From: an uncultured Clostridia bacterium
GTDB lineage: Bacteria > Bacillota > Clostridia > TANB77 > CAG-508
NCBI GenBank assembly: GCA_934162205.1
Contig: CAKPIA010000002.1
Location: 124,001 to 188,000 of the forward strand
Reading direction: 5' to 3'
Length of the DNA: 64,000 nt
Shown: positions 41,818-50,846 of the stretch, in pieces
Layout of the letters: each line of letters starts with the position of its first letter
Position numbering within the stretch: position 1 is the stretch's first letter
Translations under genes and position numbers: made by a program
The notes under the pieces: model-generated
Seen by the model: only the letters and a program-made list of their open reading frames with translations
What the model was told of the DNA's origin: nothing
Databases searched by the model: none

Positions 41818-42678
41818 TAAAACTTATCTTTTAATTCAAAACTTTTTCCATTTAAGTAATTTAAAATTCCAGAGTCTGTAGAAAAATTGAATTTTAATTT
41901 ATAACTACATAATTTTTGATATTTTAAATTAAATTCTTTATTAATTTTATTAATTCCATATTTTCCGTCTCCAATAATAGGGTGACCAATATGTGCCAAA
42001 TGTGCTCTAATTTGATGAGTCTTACCTGTTTCTATTTGAACATCTAGAAGAGAAGTATTATTTTCATATTCTTTTAAAACTGAATAAGATGTGATTATTT
42101 TTTGATAACCTTTTTTAAATTCATCTGATATATAAACTAAAGATTTCTTAGTATCTTTAAATAAATAACTTTCTAATTTTGCTTTTTTTTGTTTAGGTAT
42201 TCCATAAACTAAAGCAATATAATGTTTTTCTATTTCATGATTTTTAAATTTGTTAAGAAGAATTTCTAATGCTATCTCATTTTTTGCAAATAATATTAAA
42301 CCGTGTAGTATTTCTATCTAATCTATGACAAGGCATTGGTAAAAATTCAAGATTAGAATAAATGTTATGTACTTGTGATGTTAAACTATTCTCACCTGTT
42401 ACTTCTAAGTTATATGGCTTATTTAAAATTAGAATATTATCATCTTCGTAAAAAACGTTTAAATTAATGTTATTTAAAGCTTTATCCGGAATATATATTA
42501 AAATTTCATCACCTGTATGAACTGACACATTACTATTTGTACGTATACCATTTATTTTTATATCTTTTTTCCTTAATAATTTATAAATTGTATTTAAAGA
42601 AATATTTGGTATTTTATCTAATATAAATGTATTCAATTTTTTATTATCATATTTTTTATTAACAATTAATTTTTTCAT
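41817..42678 (-). pseudogene. RluA-family pseudouridine synthase with a single-base frameshift
   Basis: Read on the minus strand, codons from 42678 encode an S4 RNA-binding domain and the catalytic start of an RluA-type synthase, including Asp121 in HRLDRNTT. The frame is then lost: an extra C at about 42303 turns TTGLILFAKN into TTRFNIICKK and a stop. In the next frame the normal sequence resumes (LILFAKN, GKTHQIRAHLAHIGHPIIGDGKYG) to a natural end at 41817. Without the extra base the gene would be about 287 codons. It is either a very recent pseudogene or a sequencing/assembly error. The rest of the protein looks intact and conserved. Confidence 0.8.
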
Positions 42679-42771
42679 AAAAATATTATATCTAAAAAAA
42701 TATAAAAAAACAAGGAAATGTTAGTAGTGAATAAAAAAATCAAGGAGATTCCCATTTTTTACTAAAAACTA

Positions 42772-42800
42772 TTGCAATTATAAAAATCTTCTGTTATAAT
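42772..42800 (+). promoter_or_regulatory. Predicted promoter of rpsB-tsf
   Basis: TTGCAA (42772-42777), 17 bases, and a perfect TATAAT (42795-42800). The leader of about 105 bases before rpsB could hold an autoregulatory S2-binding structure; I cannot draw one with certainty. Confidence 0.7.
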
Positions 42801-42911
42801 AGATTGCGTGAAAAAACACATAGAACTAGTTTTGTGGAGTAGTGCCAGAAATGGTCTTTACAAACAATGACATTCTATGGAAGAAATAACAAAAAAAGGG
42901 AGGAAATTAAA

Positions 42912-43697
42912 ATGGCAGTAGTTGCAATGAAACAATTACTAGAAGCTGGTGTTCATTTTGGACATCAAACAAGAAGATGGGATCCTAAAATGGCTGAATA
43001 TATATTCCAAGCTAGAAACGGAATCCATATAATCGATTTACAAAAGACATCAAAAAAATTAGATGAAGCATATGCATTCATCAAAGAACAAGTTGAAGAA
43101 GGAAAAACAGTTTTATTTGTTGGTACAAAAAAACAAGCACAAGAATGTGTTAAAGAAGCTGCAGAAAAATGTGGTATGTACTATGTAGACCAAAGATGGT
43201 TAGGTGGAATGCTTACAAACTTTGGAACAATTAAAACAAGAATTAAAAGATTAAAAGACTTAGAAAAAATGCAAGAAGATGGTACATTTGATGTGTTACC
43301 TAAAAAAGAAGTAATTCTTTTAAAGAAAGAAATGGAAAAATTAGAAAAAAATCTTGGTGGAATTAAAGATATGGAAGAAATGCCAGGAGTTATATTCTTA
43401 ATAGATCCTAAAAAAGAAAGAATAGCTATATTAGAAGCTAAAAAATTAAATATACCTGTAGTTGGTGTTGTTGATACAAACTGTAATCCAGAAGATTTAG
43501 ATTACCCAATACCAGGAAATGATGATGCAATTCGTGCTGTAAAATTAATTACAGATGTAATGGCAAATGCAGTTATAGAAGGTAAACAAGGAGAAAGCTT
43601 TGAACCAGAAATGAATGAAGAAGTATCAGAAGAAGCTACAAGTATTGAAGAAGTTGTAGAAAATGCTGAAAGTGAAGAAAACACAGAAAGCAAATAA
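42912..43697 (+). CDS. rpsB: 30S ribosomal protein S2
   Basis: A 261-residue S2 protein. The opening MAVVAMKQLLEAGVHFGHQTRRWDP and the later WLGGMLTNF and VVDTNCNPED are diagnostic. The C-terminus has a Glu-rich tail (about 230-261), longer than in E. coli. The start at 42912 follows GGGAGG at eight bases; an in-frame upstream ATG at 42867 lacks a site and is not used. It is followed by tsf after 64 bases, the standard order. Essential small-subunit component. Confidence 0.97.
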   Translation: MAVVAMKQLLEAGVHFGHQTRRWDPKMAEYIFQARNGIHIIDLQKTSKKLDEAYAFIKEQVEEGKTVLFVGTKKQAQECVKEAAEKCGMYYVDQRWLGGMLTNFGTIKTRIKRLKDLEKMQEDGTFDVLPKKEVILLKKEMEKLEKNLGGIKDMEEMPGVIFLIDPKKERIAILEAKKLNIPVVGVVDTNCNPEDLDYPIPGNDDAIRAVKLITDVMANAVIEGKQGESFEPEMNEEVSEEATSIEEVVENAESEENTESK

Positions 43698-43707
43698 ATA
43701 AAAAAAT

Positions 43708-43737
43708 AAAGAGTAGAGTTATTTTATTCTGCTCTTT
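43708..43737 (+). other. Hairpin between rpsB and tsf
   Basis: A 9-base-pair stem (43708-43716 with 43729-43737, one G-T pair) with a 12-base loop and no T-run. It may moderate read-through between S2 and EF-Ts. Confidence 0.45.
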
Positions 43738-43761
43738 AAAATTAATAAAGGAGGATTTTAA

Positions 43762-44640
43762 ATGGTAACAGCTGCGTTAGTAAAAGAATTAAGAGAAAAA
43801 ACAGGTGCAGGAATGATGGACTGCAAAAAAGCTTTAACAGAAACAGATGGAGATTTAGAAAAAGCTGCAGAGTTTTTAAGAGAAAAAGGAATAGCTAAAG
43901 CTGCAAAAAAATCTGATAGAATAGCTGCTGAAGGTATAGTAGAAGCTTATATATCAGAAGATGGTAAAAAAGGAGCAATAGTAGAAGTAAACTCAGAAAC
44001 AGACTTTGTTGCTAAAAATGAAGAATTTAAAACATTTGTTATGGATGTTGCTAAACAAATAGTAGAAAAAAATCCAAAAGATGTTGAAGAATTATTAGCA
44101 CAAGAATCAATATCAGAAGCTGGAAAAAAAGTTAAAGAAGTATTAGTAGGAAAAATAGCTACTATTGGAGAAAACATGAATATAAGAAGATTTGCTAGAT
44201 TCGAATCAGAAGGTTTAGTAGAAAAATATATCCATGGAGACGGAAAAATAGCTGTTTTAGTTAATATGAAATCAGGAGATAAAGAAGTTGCAAAAGATAT
44301 TTGTATGCAAATAGCTGCAGCAAGACCTGAATATCTAAATGAACAATCAGTGCCTGCCGAAAGAGTTGAAAAAGAAAAAGAAATATTAAAAGCACAAACA
44401 ATGAATGAAGGTAAACCAGAAGCAATAGCTGAAAAAATAGTACAAGGAAGAATTAATAAATTCTATTCAGAAATTTGTTTAGTTGATCAAGAATTTGTTA
44501 AAGATCCAAATATGAAAGTTTCTCAATTATTAAAAGAGAAAAATGCTGAAATAGTAGAATTTGCAAGATTCGAAAAAGGTGAAGGAATAGAGAAAAAAGA
44601 AGAAAACTTTGCTGAAGAAGTTATGAATCAATTAAAATAG
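43762..44640 (+). CDS. tsf: Elongation factor Ts
   Basis: A 292-residue EF-Ts, the nucleotide exchange factor of EF-Tu. The N-terminal UBA-like domain has LVKELREKTGAGMMDCKKAL. The core has EVNSETDFVAKNEEF. Length is typical. It follows rpsB in the standard order with an AAAGGAGG site, and a terminator lies about 95 bases downstream. Secure housekeeping assignment. Confidence 0.97.
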   Translation: MVTAALVKELREKTGAGMMDCKKALTETDGDLEKAAEFLREKGIAKAAKKSDRIAAEGIVEAYISEDGKKGAIVEVNSETDFVAKNEEFKTFVMDVAKQIVEKNPKDVEELLAQESISEAGKKVKEVLVGKIATIGENMNIRRFARFESEGLVEKYIHGDGKIAVLVNMKSGDKEVAKDICMQIAAARPEYLNEQSVPAERVEKEKEILKAQTMNEGKPEAIAEKIVQGRINKFYSEICLVDQEFVKDPNMKVSQLLKEKNAEIVEFARFEKGEGIEKKEENFAEEVMNQLK

Positions 44641-44735
44641 ATTGGAAAAAATTTACAAAATAGTTGATTTTTTAAAAACATTATAGTATAATAAATTAAG
44701 AAATAATTTTGGTAAATTTATTCATAAGAAAACAA

Positions 44736-44765
44736 AAAAGACTAGAGCTGCGACTCTAGTCTTTT
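44736..44765. terminator. Bidirectional terminator shared by tsf and the small minus-strand gene
   Basis: A 12-base-pair perfect stem (44736-44747 with 44754-44765) has loop CTGCGA. The T-run on the minus strand (TTTTTTG) is stronger than on the plus strand, so it may mainly serve the 20-residue gene at 44775-44837. Confidence 0.8.
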
Positions 44766-44774
44766 ACTATGTAC

Positions 44775-44837
44775 TTAAAACATTTTAAGAATAAAATATA
44801 TAATTATAAGTACTAGTAATTTTAGTAATTTATTCAT
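44775..44837 (-). CDS. 20-residue hydrophobic membrane peptide
   Basis: The peptide begins MNKLLKLLVL and ends YFILKMF, a single short membrane helix with basic ends. Its ATG is preceded by AAAGGAGGTG at ideal spacing. Upstream is a complete promoter (44899-44871), downstream a strong terminator ten bases after the stop. This is a full transcription unit of about 130 bases. The form is that of small membrane proteins or type I toxins. I see no clear antisense RNA. The rest of 44641-45023 holds only spacer and the cadC operator. Confidence 0.6.
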   Translation of the reverse strand: MNKLLKLLVLIIIYFILKMF

Positions 44838-44870
44838 AAGTATTCACCTCCTTTAAAAGGTGATAATTAC

Positions 44871-44899
44871 ATTATACTATTGATAAATAAAGCGTACAA
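44871..44899 (-). promoter_or_regulatory. Predicted promoter of the 20-residue peptide
   Basis: On the minus strand TTGTAC (44899-44894), 17 bases, and a perfect TATAAT (44876-44871). Confidence 0.65.
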
Positions 44900-44954
44900 G
44901 AAAAAGAATTAGACAGAATTCGACATATTAATATTTATAATTTTATAAAATATA

Positions 44955-44984
44955 TTGACATATGCACAATTATGCATGTATAAT
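44955..44984 (+). promoter_or_regulatory. cadC-cadA promoter with overlapping operator
   Basis: A perfect TTGACA (44955-44960), 18 bases, and a perfect TATAAT (44979-44984). The spacer contains ATGCACAATTATGCAT, an inverted repeat of ATGCA/TGCAT. ArsR/SmtB-family repressors bind such imperfect repeats between the -35 and -10 boxes and leave when metal binds. The repressor gene follows at once. Confidence 0.75.
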
Positions 44985-45023
44985 ATAAACAGAAAATATA
45001 ATAAAAAATAAGGGAGGATTACA

Positions 45024-45398
45024 ATGGAAGAAAATCAATATGCATGTTCAGAAAATTGTCCACATTATAATAAAATAAAAGAAGCAAAACAAAAAGAACC
45101 AACAAGAAAAGATATATTAAAAGTATCTAATATGTTTAAACTTTTTGCAGATGATACAAGATTAAGAATTATTTGTATTTTAATAAAAGAAGAATTATGT
45201 GTTTGTGATTTGTGTGAGGCTTTAAATCTAAATCAATCAACTGTATCACATCAATTACAATTATTAAGAAATAGTAATTTGGTAAAATACAGAAGAGATG
45301 GAAAACAGATTTTTTATAGTTTACAAGATGAACATGTTGAAAGAATAATTAGTCAGGCCTTAGAACATATTTTAGAGGAGGGTACAAAAAATGTGTAA
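45024..45398 (+). CDS. cadC: Metal-responsive ArsR/SmtB-family repressor (CadC-like)
   Basis: A 124-residue winged-helix repressor. Cys8 and Cys12 in the N-terminal arm and Cys59/Cys61 in ELCVCDLC match the four-Cys site of S. aureus CadC (Cys7, Cys11, Cys58, Cys60) that senses Cd(II), Pb(II) and Zn(II). A second zinc-type site of the alpha-5 helix (Asp102, His104, His115, Glu118) is also complete. The recognition helix is NLNQSTVSHQLQLL. It should repress its own operon through the operator at 44955-44984. The stop overlaps the start of the efflux ATPase by eight bases, giving translational coupling. Assignment is confident; which metal dominates in the cell is inferred. Confidence 0.92.
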   Translation: MEENQYACSENCPHYNKIKEAKQKEPTRKDILKVSNMFKLFADDTRLRIICILIKEELCVCDLCEALNLNQSTVSHQLQLLRNSNLVKYRRDGKQIFYSLQDEHVERIISQALEHILEEGTKNV

Positions 45399-47268
45399 TC
45401 ATATTGAAGAACATAATCATGAACATGATGGATGTCATGAACATTGCCATGAAAATGAACATGAAAACAGTAAGTTAGGGATAATACTATATGTATTGTC
45501 AATTATATTGTTTGCAATAGGATATATACCAGCATTTGAACAATATAAAATGTTTATATATTTAGGTGCTGTATTATTAAGTGGTTATGATTTGATTTTT
45601 GAAGGATTAAAAAATATTTTAAAATTAAATTTTGAGGAAGATACATTAATGACAATAGCTGTTATTGCGGCATTTGCACTTGGAGAATATCCAGAAAGTG
45701 TATTAGTTATATTATTATTTAAATTAGGAGAATTTTTAGAAGACAAAGCTAGAGATAAATCAAATGATAATATTGAACAAATTGCAAAAATTAAATCAGA
45801 AAACGCTAATCTGCTTAATAAAAATACAATAGAAGTTGTTGATGTAAAAGAATTAAAATTAGGAGATAGAATTTTAATAAAAGCAGGAGAAAAGGTTCCA
45901 GTAGATTCTAAAATAATTAAAGGAGAATCTACATTAGATACTTCTAGTATAACAGGAGAGAGTAAACCACAAGAAGTTTCAAGTGGTATGGAAATATTAT
46001 CAGGAAGTATTAATATGTCAGGAAGTTTAGAGTGTGAAGTAATAAGAACATTTGAAAATTCTACTGCATCTCAAATAGTTGACTTAGTTCATGTTGCAAT
46101 GGGAAATAAAGGAAAGACAGAAAAGTTTATTACTAAATTTTCTAAGATATATACACCAACAGTTATTGTATTAGCAGTTCTAATTGCGGTAGTAGTTCCT
46201 TTGATTTTTAAACAAAGTTTTAGTGAATGGATTAAAAGAAGTTTAATATTCTTAGTTGCATCTTGTCCATGTAGTTTAGTAATATCTGTTCCTTTGGCAT
46301 TTTTCTCTTGCTTAGGAGCTATATCAAAAAAAGGAATGATTATAAAAGGAACAAAACATATTGAAAATTTATCAAAAACAACAGCTGTATGTTTTGATAA
46401 AACAGGAACATTAACTACAGGAAAAATGGAAATAAATGAAGTTAAAAGCTTAGGAGAACTTGATAGAAATACTATATTAGAGTATGTATATAATTTAGAA
46501 AAATCTTCAAACCATCCAATATCAACAGCGATTATTAATATGTCTAAAGATTTAAAAAATAAAGAAGTTGATAAAAATAAAGAAATTGCAGGACATGGAA
46601 TGTATGGAATTATAGATAATAAAGAAGTTTTATTTGGAAACAAAAAATTGTTAGATATGTATGATGTAAAATATACAAATTTAGAAGATGGAGCAATTTA
46701 TTTAGCAATAGATAAAAATTTAGAAGGATATATTACTTTAAAAGAAGAATTAAGAAATAAAGATATAGTAGAAGAATTTAAAAAAGTAAATATAAAAAGA
46801 TTAGTAATGCTAACTGGAGATAGCGAAAAACAAGCCAATAAAGTTGGAAAAGACTTAAACATATCAGAGGTATATGCAGAATTATTACCACAAAATAAAT
46901 TAGATAAAGTAGAAGAACTAAAAAAACAAAATGAAAAAGTAACATTTATAGGTGATGGAATTAATGATAGCCCAGTGTTAGCTTCAGCAAATTTTGGTAT
47001 AGCAATGGGAGAAGGAACAGATATTGCAAGTAGTACAGCTGATGGAATATTGCTATCAAATAATATTGCTACATTACCAGAAATAATTAAAATATCAAGA
47101 AAAAGTATGAGAATAGTAAAAGCAAATATTATTTTCTCTATAGTAGTAAAATTAATAGTCCTAGGATTAGGAGTTCTAGGTTATGCACCAATATGGCTTG
47201 CTGTTCTAGCAGATACAGGAGTAACTTTCCTAACAGTATTAAATTCTATGAGAATATTTAAAAATTAA
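45391..47268 (+). CDS. cadA: Zn/Cd/Pb-translocating P1B-type ATPase
   Basis: A 625-residue P-type ATPase. The N-terminus has no HMA domain. It has instead a short His/Cys/Glu-rich metal-binding tail (about 1-28, with HNHEHDGCHEHCHE). The core has ITGES, the transport motif SCPCSLVISVPL, DKTGTLT, SSNHPIS and GDGINDSPVL. CPC with SVPLAFFS is typical of the P1B-2 Zn(II)/Cd(II)/Pb(II) exporters rather than Cu(I). It overlaps cadC and must be co-regulated by it. The window also has a separate copper exporter, so the cell resists two metal classes. Metal class is inferred from motifs and neighbour. Confidence 0.93.
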   Translation: MCNHIEEHNHEHDGCHEHCHENEHENSKLGIILYVLSIILFAIGYIPAFEQYKMFIYLGAVLLSGYDLIFEGLKNILKLNFEEDTLMTIAVIAAFALGEYPESVLVILLFKLGEFLEDKARDKSNDNIEQIAKIKSENANLLNKNTIEVVDVKELKLGDRILIKAGEKVPVDSKIIKGESTLDTSSITGESKPQEVSSGMEILSGSINMSGSLECEVIRTFENSTASQIVDLVHVAMGNKGKTEKFITKFSKIYTPTVIVLAVLIAVVVPLIFKQSFSEWIKRSLIFLVASCPCSLVISVPLAFFSCLGAISKKGMIIKGTKHIENLSKTTAVCFDKTGTLTTGKMEINEVKSLGELDRNTILEYVYNLEKSSNHPISTAIINMSKDLKNKEVDKNKEIAGHGMYGIIDNKEVLFGNKKLLDMYDVKYTNLEDGAIYLAIDKNLEGYITLKEELRNKDIVEEFKKVNIKRLVMLTGDSEKQANKVGKDLNISEVYAELLPQNKLDKVEELKKQNEKVTFIGDGINDSPVLASANFGIAMGEGTDIASSTADGILLSNNIATLPEIIKISRKSMRIVKANIIFSIVVKLIVLGLGVLGYAPIWLAVLADTGVTFLTVLNSMRIFKN

Positions 47269-47290
47269 GATGTTTGAAAAAACATCTTAA
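47265..47290 (+). terminator. Terminator of cadA (overlaps the next promoter)
   Basis: A 10-base-pair perfect stem (47265-47274 with 47281-47290) spans the cadA stop. Its tail is weak in T. It also contains the -35 box of the next gene's promoter. Confidence 0.6.
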
Positions 47291-47302
47291 TTGTGTTATA
47301 AT
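47274..47302 (+). promoter_or_regulatory. Predicted promoter of the GNAT gene
   Basis: TTGAAA (47274-47279), 17 bases, and a perfect TATAAT (47297-47302). Confidence 0.7.
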
Positions 47303-47334
47303 AAAGAGTATCAAATATTTTAGGAGGATGTAAA

Positions 47335-47781
47335 ATGCCAAAAGTTTCCTTACGGAAATTTACAGATGATGATGTGTTAGAATATTATTCTATTGCTCAA
47401 GATTCAAATGATTACTTTCTATTTGGATATTGTAGAAATATAAAAGATGCAGAAGATGTAATTGATACTTATATTAATTCTGATGAATTAGAAAGTTTTG
47501 CTATACTTAATGAAAAATTAGAATTAATAGGAGCAATTATCTGTATAACAAAAGGTAATATTTTAGAAATATCTTATTTTATAGGTCTAGAATATCGAAG
47601 AAAAGGTTATTGTTTTGAAACTTTAAAATTGGTAGAAAAACTAGCTAAAAAACGGAAAATGAAGAAAATAGAATTTTTTATTCTAAAAGACAACTTAAAA
47701 TCTATTAATTTAGCTAAAAAATTTGGAGCTAAGTTAAAAAGAAATTGCAAAAATTATTATATTTTGCAAAAAAACATCTAA
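47335..47781 (+). CDS. GNAT-family N-acetyltransferase
   Basis: A 148-residue acetyltransferase of the GNAT fold. The acetyl-CoA loop is EYRRKGYCFE (Arg-Arg-Lys-Gly-Tyr) after a beta strand (LEISYFIGL). The C-terminal region has the typical DNLKSINLAKKFGAK stretch. The substrate is unknown; members include RimJ/RimL-type protein acetylases and antibiotic acetylases. It starts after AGGAGG and is a single-gene unit with a promoter and terminator. It is a normal full-length protein, unlike the GNAT fragment at 32431. Confidence 0.8.
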   Translation: MPKVSLRKFTDDDVLEYYSIAQDSNDYFLFGYCRNIKDAEDVIDTYINSDELESFAILNEKLELIGAIICITKGNILEISYFIGLEYRRKGYCFETLKLVEKLAKKRKMKKIEFFILKDNLKSINLAKKFGAKLKRNCKNYYILQKNI

Positions 47782-47814
47782 AAAAAGAGCACTAGTTATT
47801 CTAGTGCTTTTTAA
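47780..47814 (+). terminator. Terminator of the GNAT gene
   Basis: An 8-base-pair stem, AGCACTAG with CTAGTGCT, is followed by TTTTT. Confidence 0.75.
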
Positions 47815-47960
47815 ATATTTTAATAACTATAAAAGTTATTAGGGTCTACTTTTGTTATAATAATAAAAAATAAAGAAAAAACTTTGAAAAAAGCCTTTAT
47901 TTTTTTAGAATTTATGATAAAATGACATAGAAAAAATATATTATATAAGGAGTGTTTTAG

Positions 47961-48668
47961 GTGGCAGAAGTAAAATATAAAAGAGTGCTTTTAAAATTAA
48001 GTGGAGAAGCATTAGCTGGTGATCAAAAAACAGGTGTAAATGCTAAAGTAGTTGGAGAAATATGTGACAAAATTAAAGAAGTAGTAGATTTAGGAGTTCA
48101 AGTTTCAATAGTAGTTGGAGGAGGAAACTTCTGGAGAGGAAGAAACGGACATCAAATGGAAAGAACAACAGCAGACTATATGGGAATGCTTGCAACAGCA
48201 ATGAATGGATTAGCATTACAAGATGCTTTAGAAACAAGAGGAGTATATACTAGAGTTCAAACAGCAATAGAAATGAGAGAAATTGCTGAACCTTATATAA
48301 AAAGAAAAGCAATTAAACATTTAGAAAGGGGAAGAGTTGTTATATTTGCATGTGGTACAGGAAATCCATATTTCACAACTGATACTGCAGCAGCATTAAG
48401 AGCAGCAGAAACAGAAGCTGATGTAATTTTACTTGGTAAAGCAATAGATGCGGTATATTCAGCAGATCCAAAATTGGATCCAACAGCTGAAAAATATGAT
48501 GAAATAACATATTTAGATGTGTTGAATAAAGATTTAAAAGTAATGGATTCTACAGCTACTGCACTTTGTAGAGATAATAATATACCATTATTAGTTTTTG
48601 GAATAGCAGATCCAGAAAATATAGTTAGAGCTGTAAAAGGCGAAAAAATAGGTACAGTTGTAAAATAA
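47961..48668 (+). CDS. pyrH: UMP kinase
   Basis: A 235-residue bacterial UMP kinase of the amino-acid-kinase fold that makes UDP from UMP and ATP. Motifs: KLSGEALAGD, VVGGGNFWRGR, MGMLATAMNGLALQ, CGTGNPYFTTDTAA. It starts with GTG at 47961, eight bases after AAGGAGTG. It opens the translation/isoprenoid/lipid block pyrH-frr-uppS-cdsA-rseP, in the standard Firmicute order. Essential gene; secure. Confidence 0.97.
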   Translation: MAEVKYKRVLLKLSGEALAGDQKTGVNAKVVGEICDKIKEVVDLGVQVSIVVGGGNFWRGRNGHQMERTTADYMGMLATAMNGLALQDALETRGVYTRVQTAIEMREIAEPYIKRKAIKHLERGRVVIFACGTGNPYFTTDTAAALRAAETEADVILLGKAIDAVYSADPKLDPTAEKYDEITYLDVLNKDLKVMDSTATALCRDNNIPLLVFGIADPENIVRAVKGEKIGTVVK

Positions 48669-48702
48669 TAAAAAGACCAAATTTAGTTAGGAGAGATGAA
48701 AA

Positions 48703-49251
48703 ATGGATTATACTAATATAAAAGAAAGAATGGAAAAATCAATAGATGCTTTCGCACAAAAATTATCAGAGGTTAGAGCAGGAAGAGCGAATCCTGCAAT
48801 ATTAAATAAAGTTAAAATAGATTATTATGGAACACCAACACCAATTAATCAAGTTGCTGGAGTATCTGTTCCAGAAGCTAGATTAATAGTTATTCAACCA
48901 TGGGATGCAAGTGTATTAAAAGAAATAGAAAAAGCAATTTTAGCTTCTGATATAGGAATTAACCCAAATAATGATGGAAAAGTAATAAGACTAGCTTTCC
49001 CTGAATTAAATGAAGAAAGAAGAAAAGAATTAGTAAAAGATGTTAAGAAAATGGCAGAAGAAGCAAAAGTAGCAGTAAGAACAATTAGAAGAGATGGAAT
49101 AGATGAATTTAAAACAAAACAAAAAAATAGCGAAATAACAGAAGATGATTTAAGAAATGCAGAAACAGAAATACAAAAAATAACAGATAAAGAAATAGAA
49201 GAAATTGATAAGATTTTAGCAGATAAAGAAACAGAAATAATGTCAGTATAG
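48703..49251 (+). CDS. frr: Ribosome recycling factor
   Basis: A 182-residue RRF that splits post-termination ribosomes with EF-G. Diagnostic segments are EVRAGRANPAILNKV, YYGTPTPINQVA and IRRDGIDEFK. Length is one or two residues short of typical. It lies 34 bases after pyrH with a GGAGAG site. Secure. Confidence 0.97.
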   Translation: MDYTNIKERMEKSIDAFAQKLSEVRAGRANPAILNKVKIDYYGTPTPINQVAGVSVPEARLIVIQPWDASVLKEIEKAILASDIGINPNNDGKVIRLAFPELNEERRKELVKDVKKMAEEAKVAVRTIRRDGIDEFKTKQKNSEITEDDLRNAETEIQKITDKEIEEIDKILADKETEIMSV

Positions 49252-49262
49252 AGGAGAATAAA

Positions 49263-49976
49263 ATGGAATTTAATAAAGACAACATGCCAAAGCATATAGC
49301 TATAATATTAGATGGAAACAGAAGGTGGGCAAAAGCACAAAATAAACCTGCAAGTTATGGGCATAAAGAAGGTGCTAAAACATTAGAAAAAATAGTAAGA
49401 TATGCTAATAAAATAGGACTTGAATATATAACAGTATATGCTTTTTCTACAGAAAACTGGAAAAGAACAGCTGATGAAGTTGGAGCTTTAATGATGTTGT
49501 TGCAAAATTATCTAGATGATTATTCTAAAAGAGCTGATACGGAAAATATAAAAGTAAAAGTATTGGGTGATATTACTGCATTATCAGAAGGAATGCAAGA
49601 AAGTATAAAAAAATGCATGGAAAGGACCAAAAATAATACAGGAGTAACTTTTAATATTGCATTAAACTATGGTGGAAGAGATGAAATTGTAAAAGCAGTA
49701 AAAAACATAGCAAAAGATATAAAAGAGCAAAAAGTAAAAATTGAAGATATAAATGAAGAAATGATTTCAAATAATTTATATACAAAAGGTCAACCAGATC
49801 CAGATTTATTAATTAGAACAAGTGGAGAAATGAGATTAAGTAATTTTTTACCATGGCAATTAGTTTATTCAGAATTCCTATTTATAAATAAAAATTGGCC
49901 AGATTTTGAAGAAAAAGATTTAGATAATGCAATAATAGAGTATCAAAAAAGAACAAGAAAATTTGGTGCAAATTAA
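49263..49976 (+). CDS. uppS: Isoprenyl transferase (undecaprenyl diphosphate synthase)
   Basis: A 237-residue cis-prenyltransferase that makes the undecaprenyl carrier for peptidoglycan. The catalytic Asp17 lies in ILDGNRRWAK, and the C-terminal DLLIRTSGEMRLSNFLPWQ is diagnostic. It lies 11 bases after frr, so the two are co-transcribed. Essential gene; secure. Confidence 0.96.
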   Translation: MEFNKDNMPKHIAIILDGNRRWAKAQNKPASYGHKEGAKTLEKIVRYANKIGLEYITVYAFSTENWKRTADEVGALMMLLQNYLDDYSKRADTENIKVKVLGDITALSEGMQESIKKCMERTKNNTGVTFNIALNYGGRDEIVKAVKNIAKDIKEQKVKIEDINEEMISNNLYTKGQPDPDLLIRTSGEMRLSNFLPWQLVYSEFLFINKNWPDFEEKDLDNAIIEYQKRTRKFGAN

Positions 49977-50015
49977 ATTTATAAAATTATAATATAAAGG
50001 GAAAGGAAAAATAAT

Positions 50016-50819
50016 ATGGATATAAAAAGATTGACATCAGCATTATTAGGATTTCCATTAGTTGTTTTAGTTTTAATAATTGGAAACAAATATATTGTTG
50101 ATATAGCACTTAGCATAATAGCAATGATTGGAATGAATGAATATTTAAATGCGGTATCCAAAAAATCAAATCCAGTAAGATGGCTAGGATATTTAAGTTG
50201 TTTAAGTATATGTTTTATACATGTAATTCCAGTTGAATATTTAAATATAGTTGCAACTTTAGCTATTCCAGCAATATTTTTAATATTATTTATTCAATTA
50301 ATAGCAACAAACATGAGAACAAATTTTAAAGACATAGCATATACTTTTTTTGGAATTGCATATGTAGTATTTTTTATGATGTTTATTGCATTTATAAATG
50401 GAATGAAGGATGGAAAAATATTAATTTGGTATGCAATATGTGCTGCTTGGGGTACAGACATTTTTGCATATTTAGTAGGCAAAAACTTTGGAAAACATAA
50501 ATTTAGTGAAGTGAGTCCTAAAAAATCAATAGAAGGTTGTATAGGCGGAACAATAGGAGCAGTAGTTATTATATTAATATATACATATGTTGTTAATAAA
50601 TATTTAAATATGAGTTATTCATATATTTATATTGCAGCAATTAGTGTGGTATTAAGTTTAATAGGTCAAATAGGAGACTTTGCAGCATCAAGCATAAAAA
50701 GATATGTAGATATAAAAGATTATAGTAATTTAATTCCAGGACATGGTGGAATATTAGATAGAATAGATAGTTTATTATTTATAGCTCCATTTGCATATGT
50801 ATTATTTACAATGTTATAA
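50016..50819 (+). CDS. cdsA: Phosphatidate cytidylyltransferase
   Basis: A 267-residue membrane enzyme with about seven helices that makes CDP-diacylglycerol for phospholipid synthesis. The signature near the C-terminus, GDFAASSIKRYVDIKDYSN followed by IPGHGGILDRIDS, is complete. It lies 39 bases after uppS and 27 bases before rseP. In many Firmicutes dxr lies between cdsA and rseP; it is absent here. Assignment is secure. Confidence 0.95.
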   Translation: MDIKRLTSALLGFPLVVLVLIIGNKYIVDIALSIIAMIGMNEYLNAVSKKSNPVRWLGYLSCLSICFIHVIPVEYLNIVATLAIPAIFLILFIQLIATNMRTNFKDIAYTFFGIAYVVFFMMFIAFINGMKDGKILIWYAICAAWGTDIFAYLVGKNFGKHKFSEVSPKKSIEGCIGGTIGAVVIILIYTYVVNKYLNMSYSYIYIAAISVVLSLIGQIGDFAASSIKRYVDIKDYSNLIPGHGGILDRIDSLLFIAPFAYVLFTML

Positions 50820-50846
50820 AGTTTTAACAAATAGGAGGAAATTTTA

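Noticed and set aside
42801..42911. Known S2-leader RNA motif
   Set aside because: The leader length fits, but I could not draw the expected pseudoknot by eye. A covariance-model search would decide.
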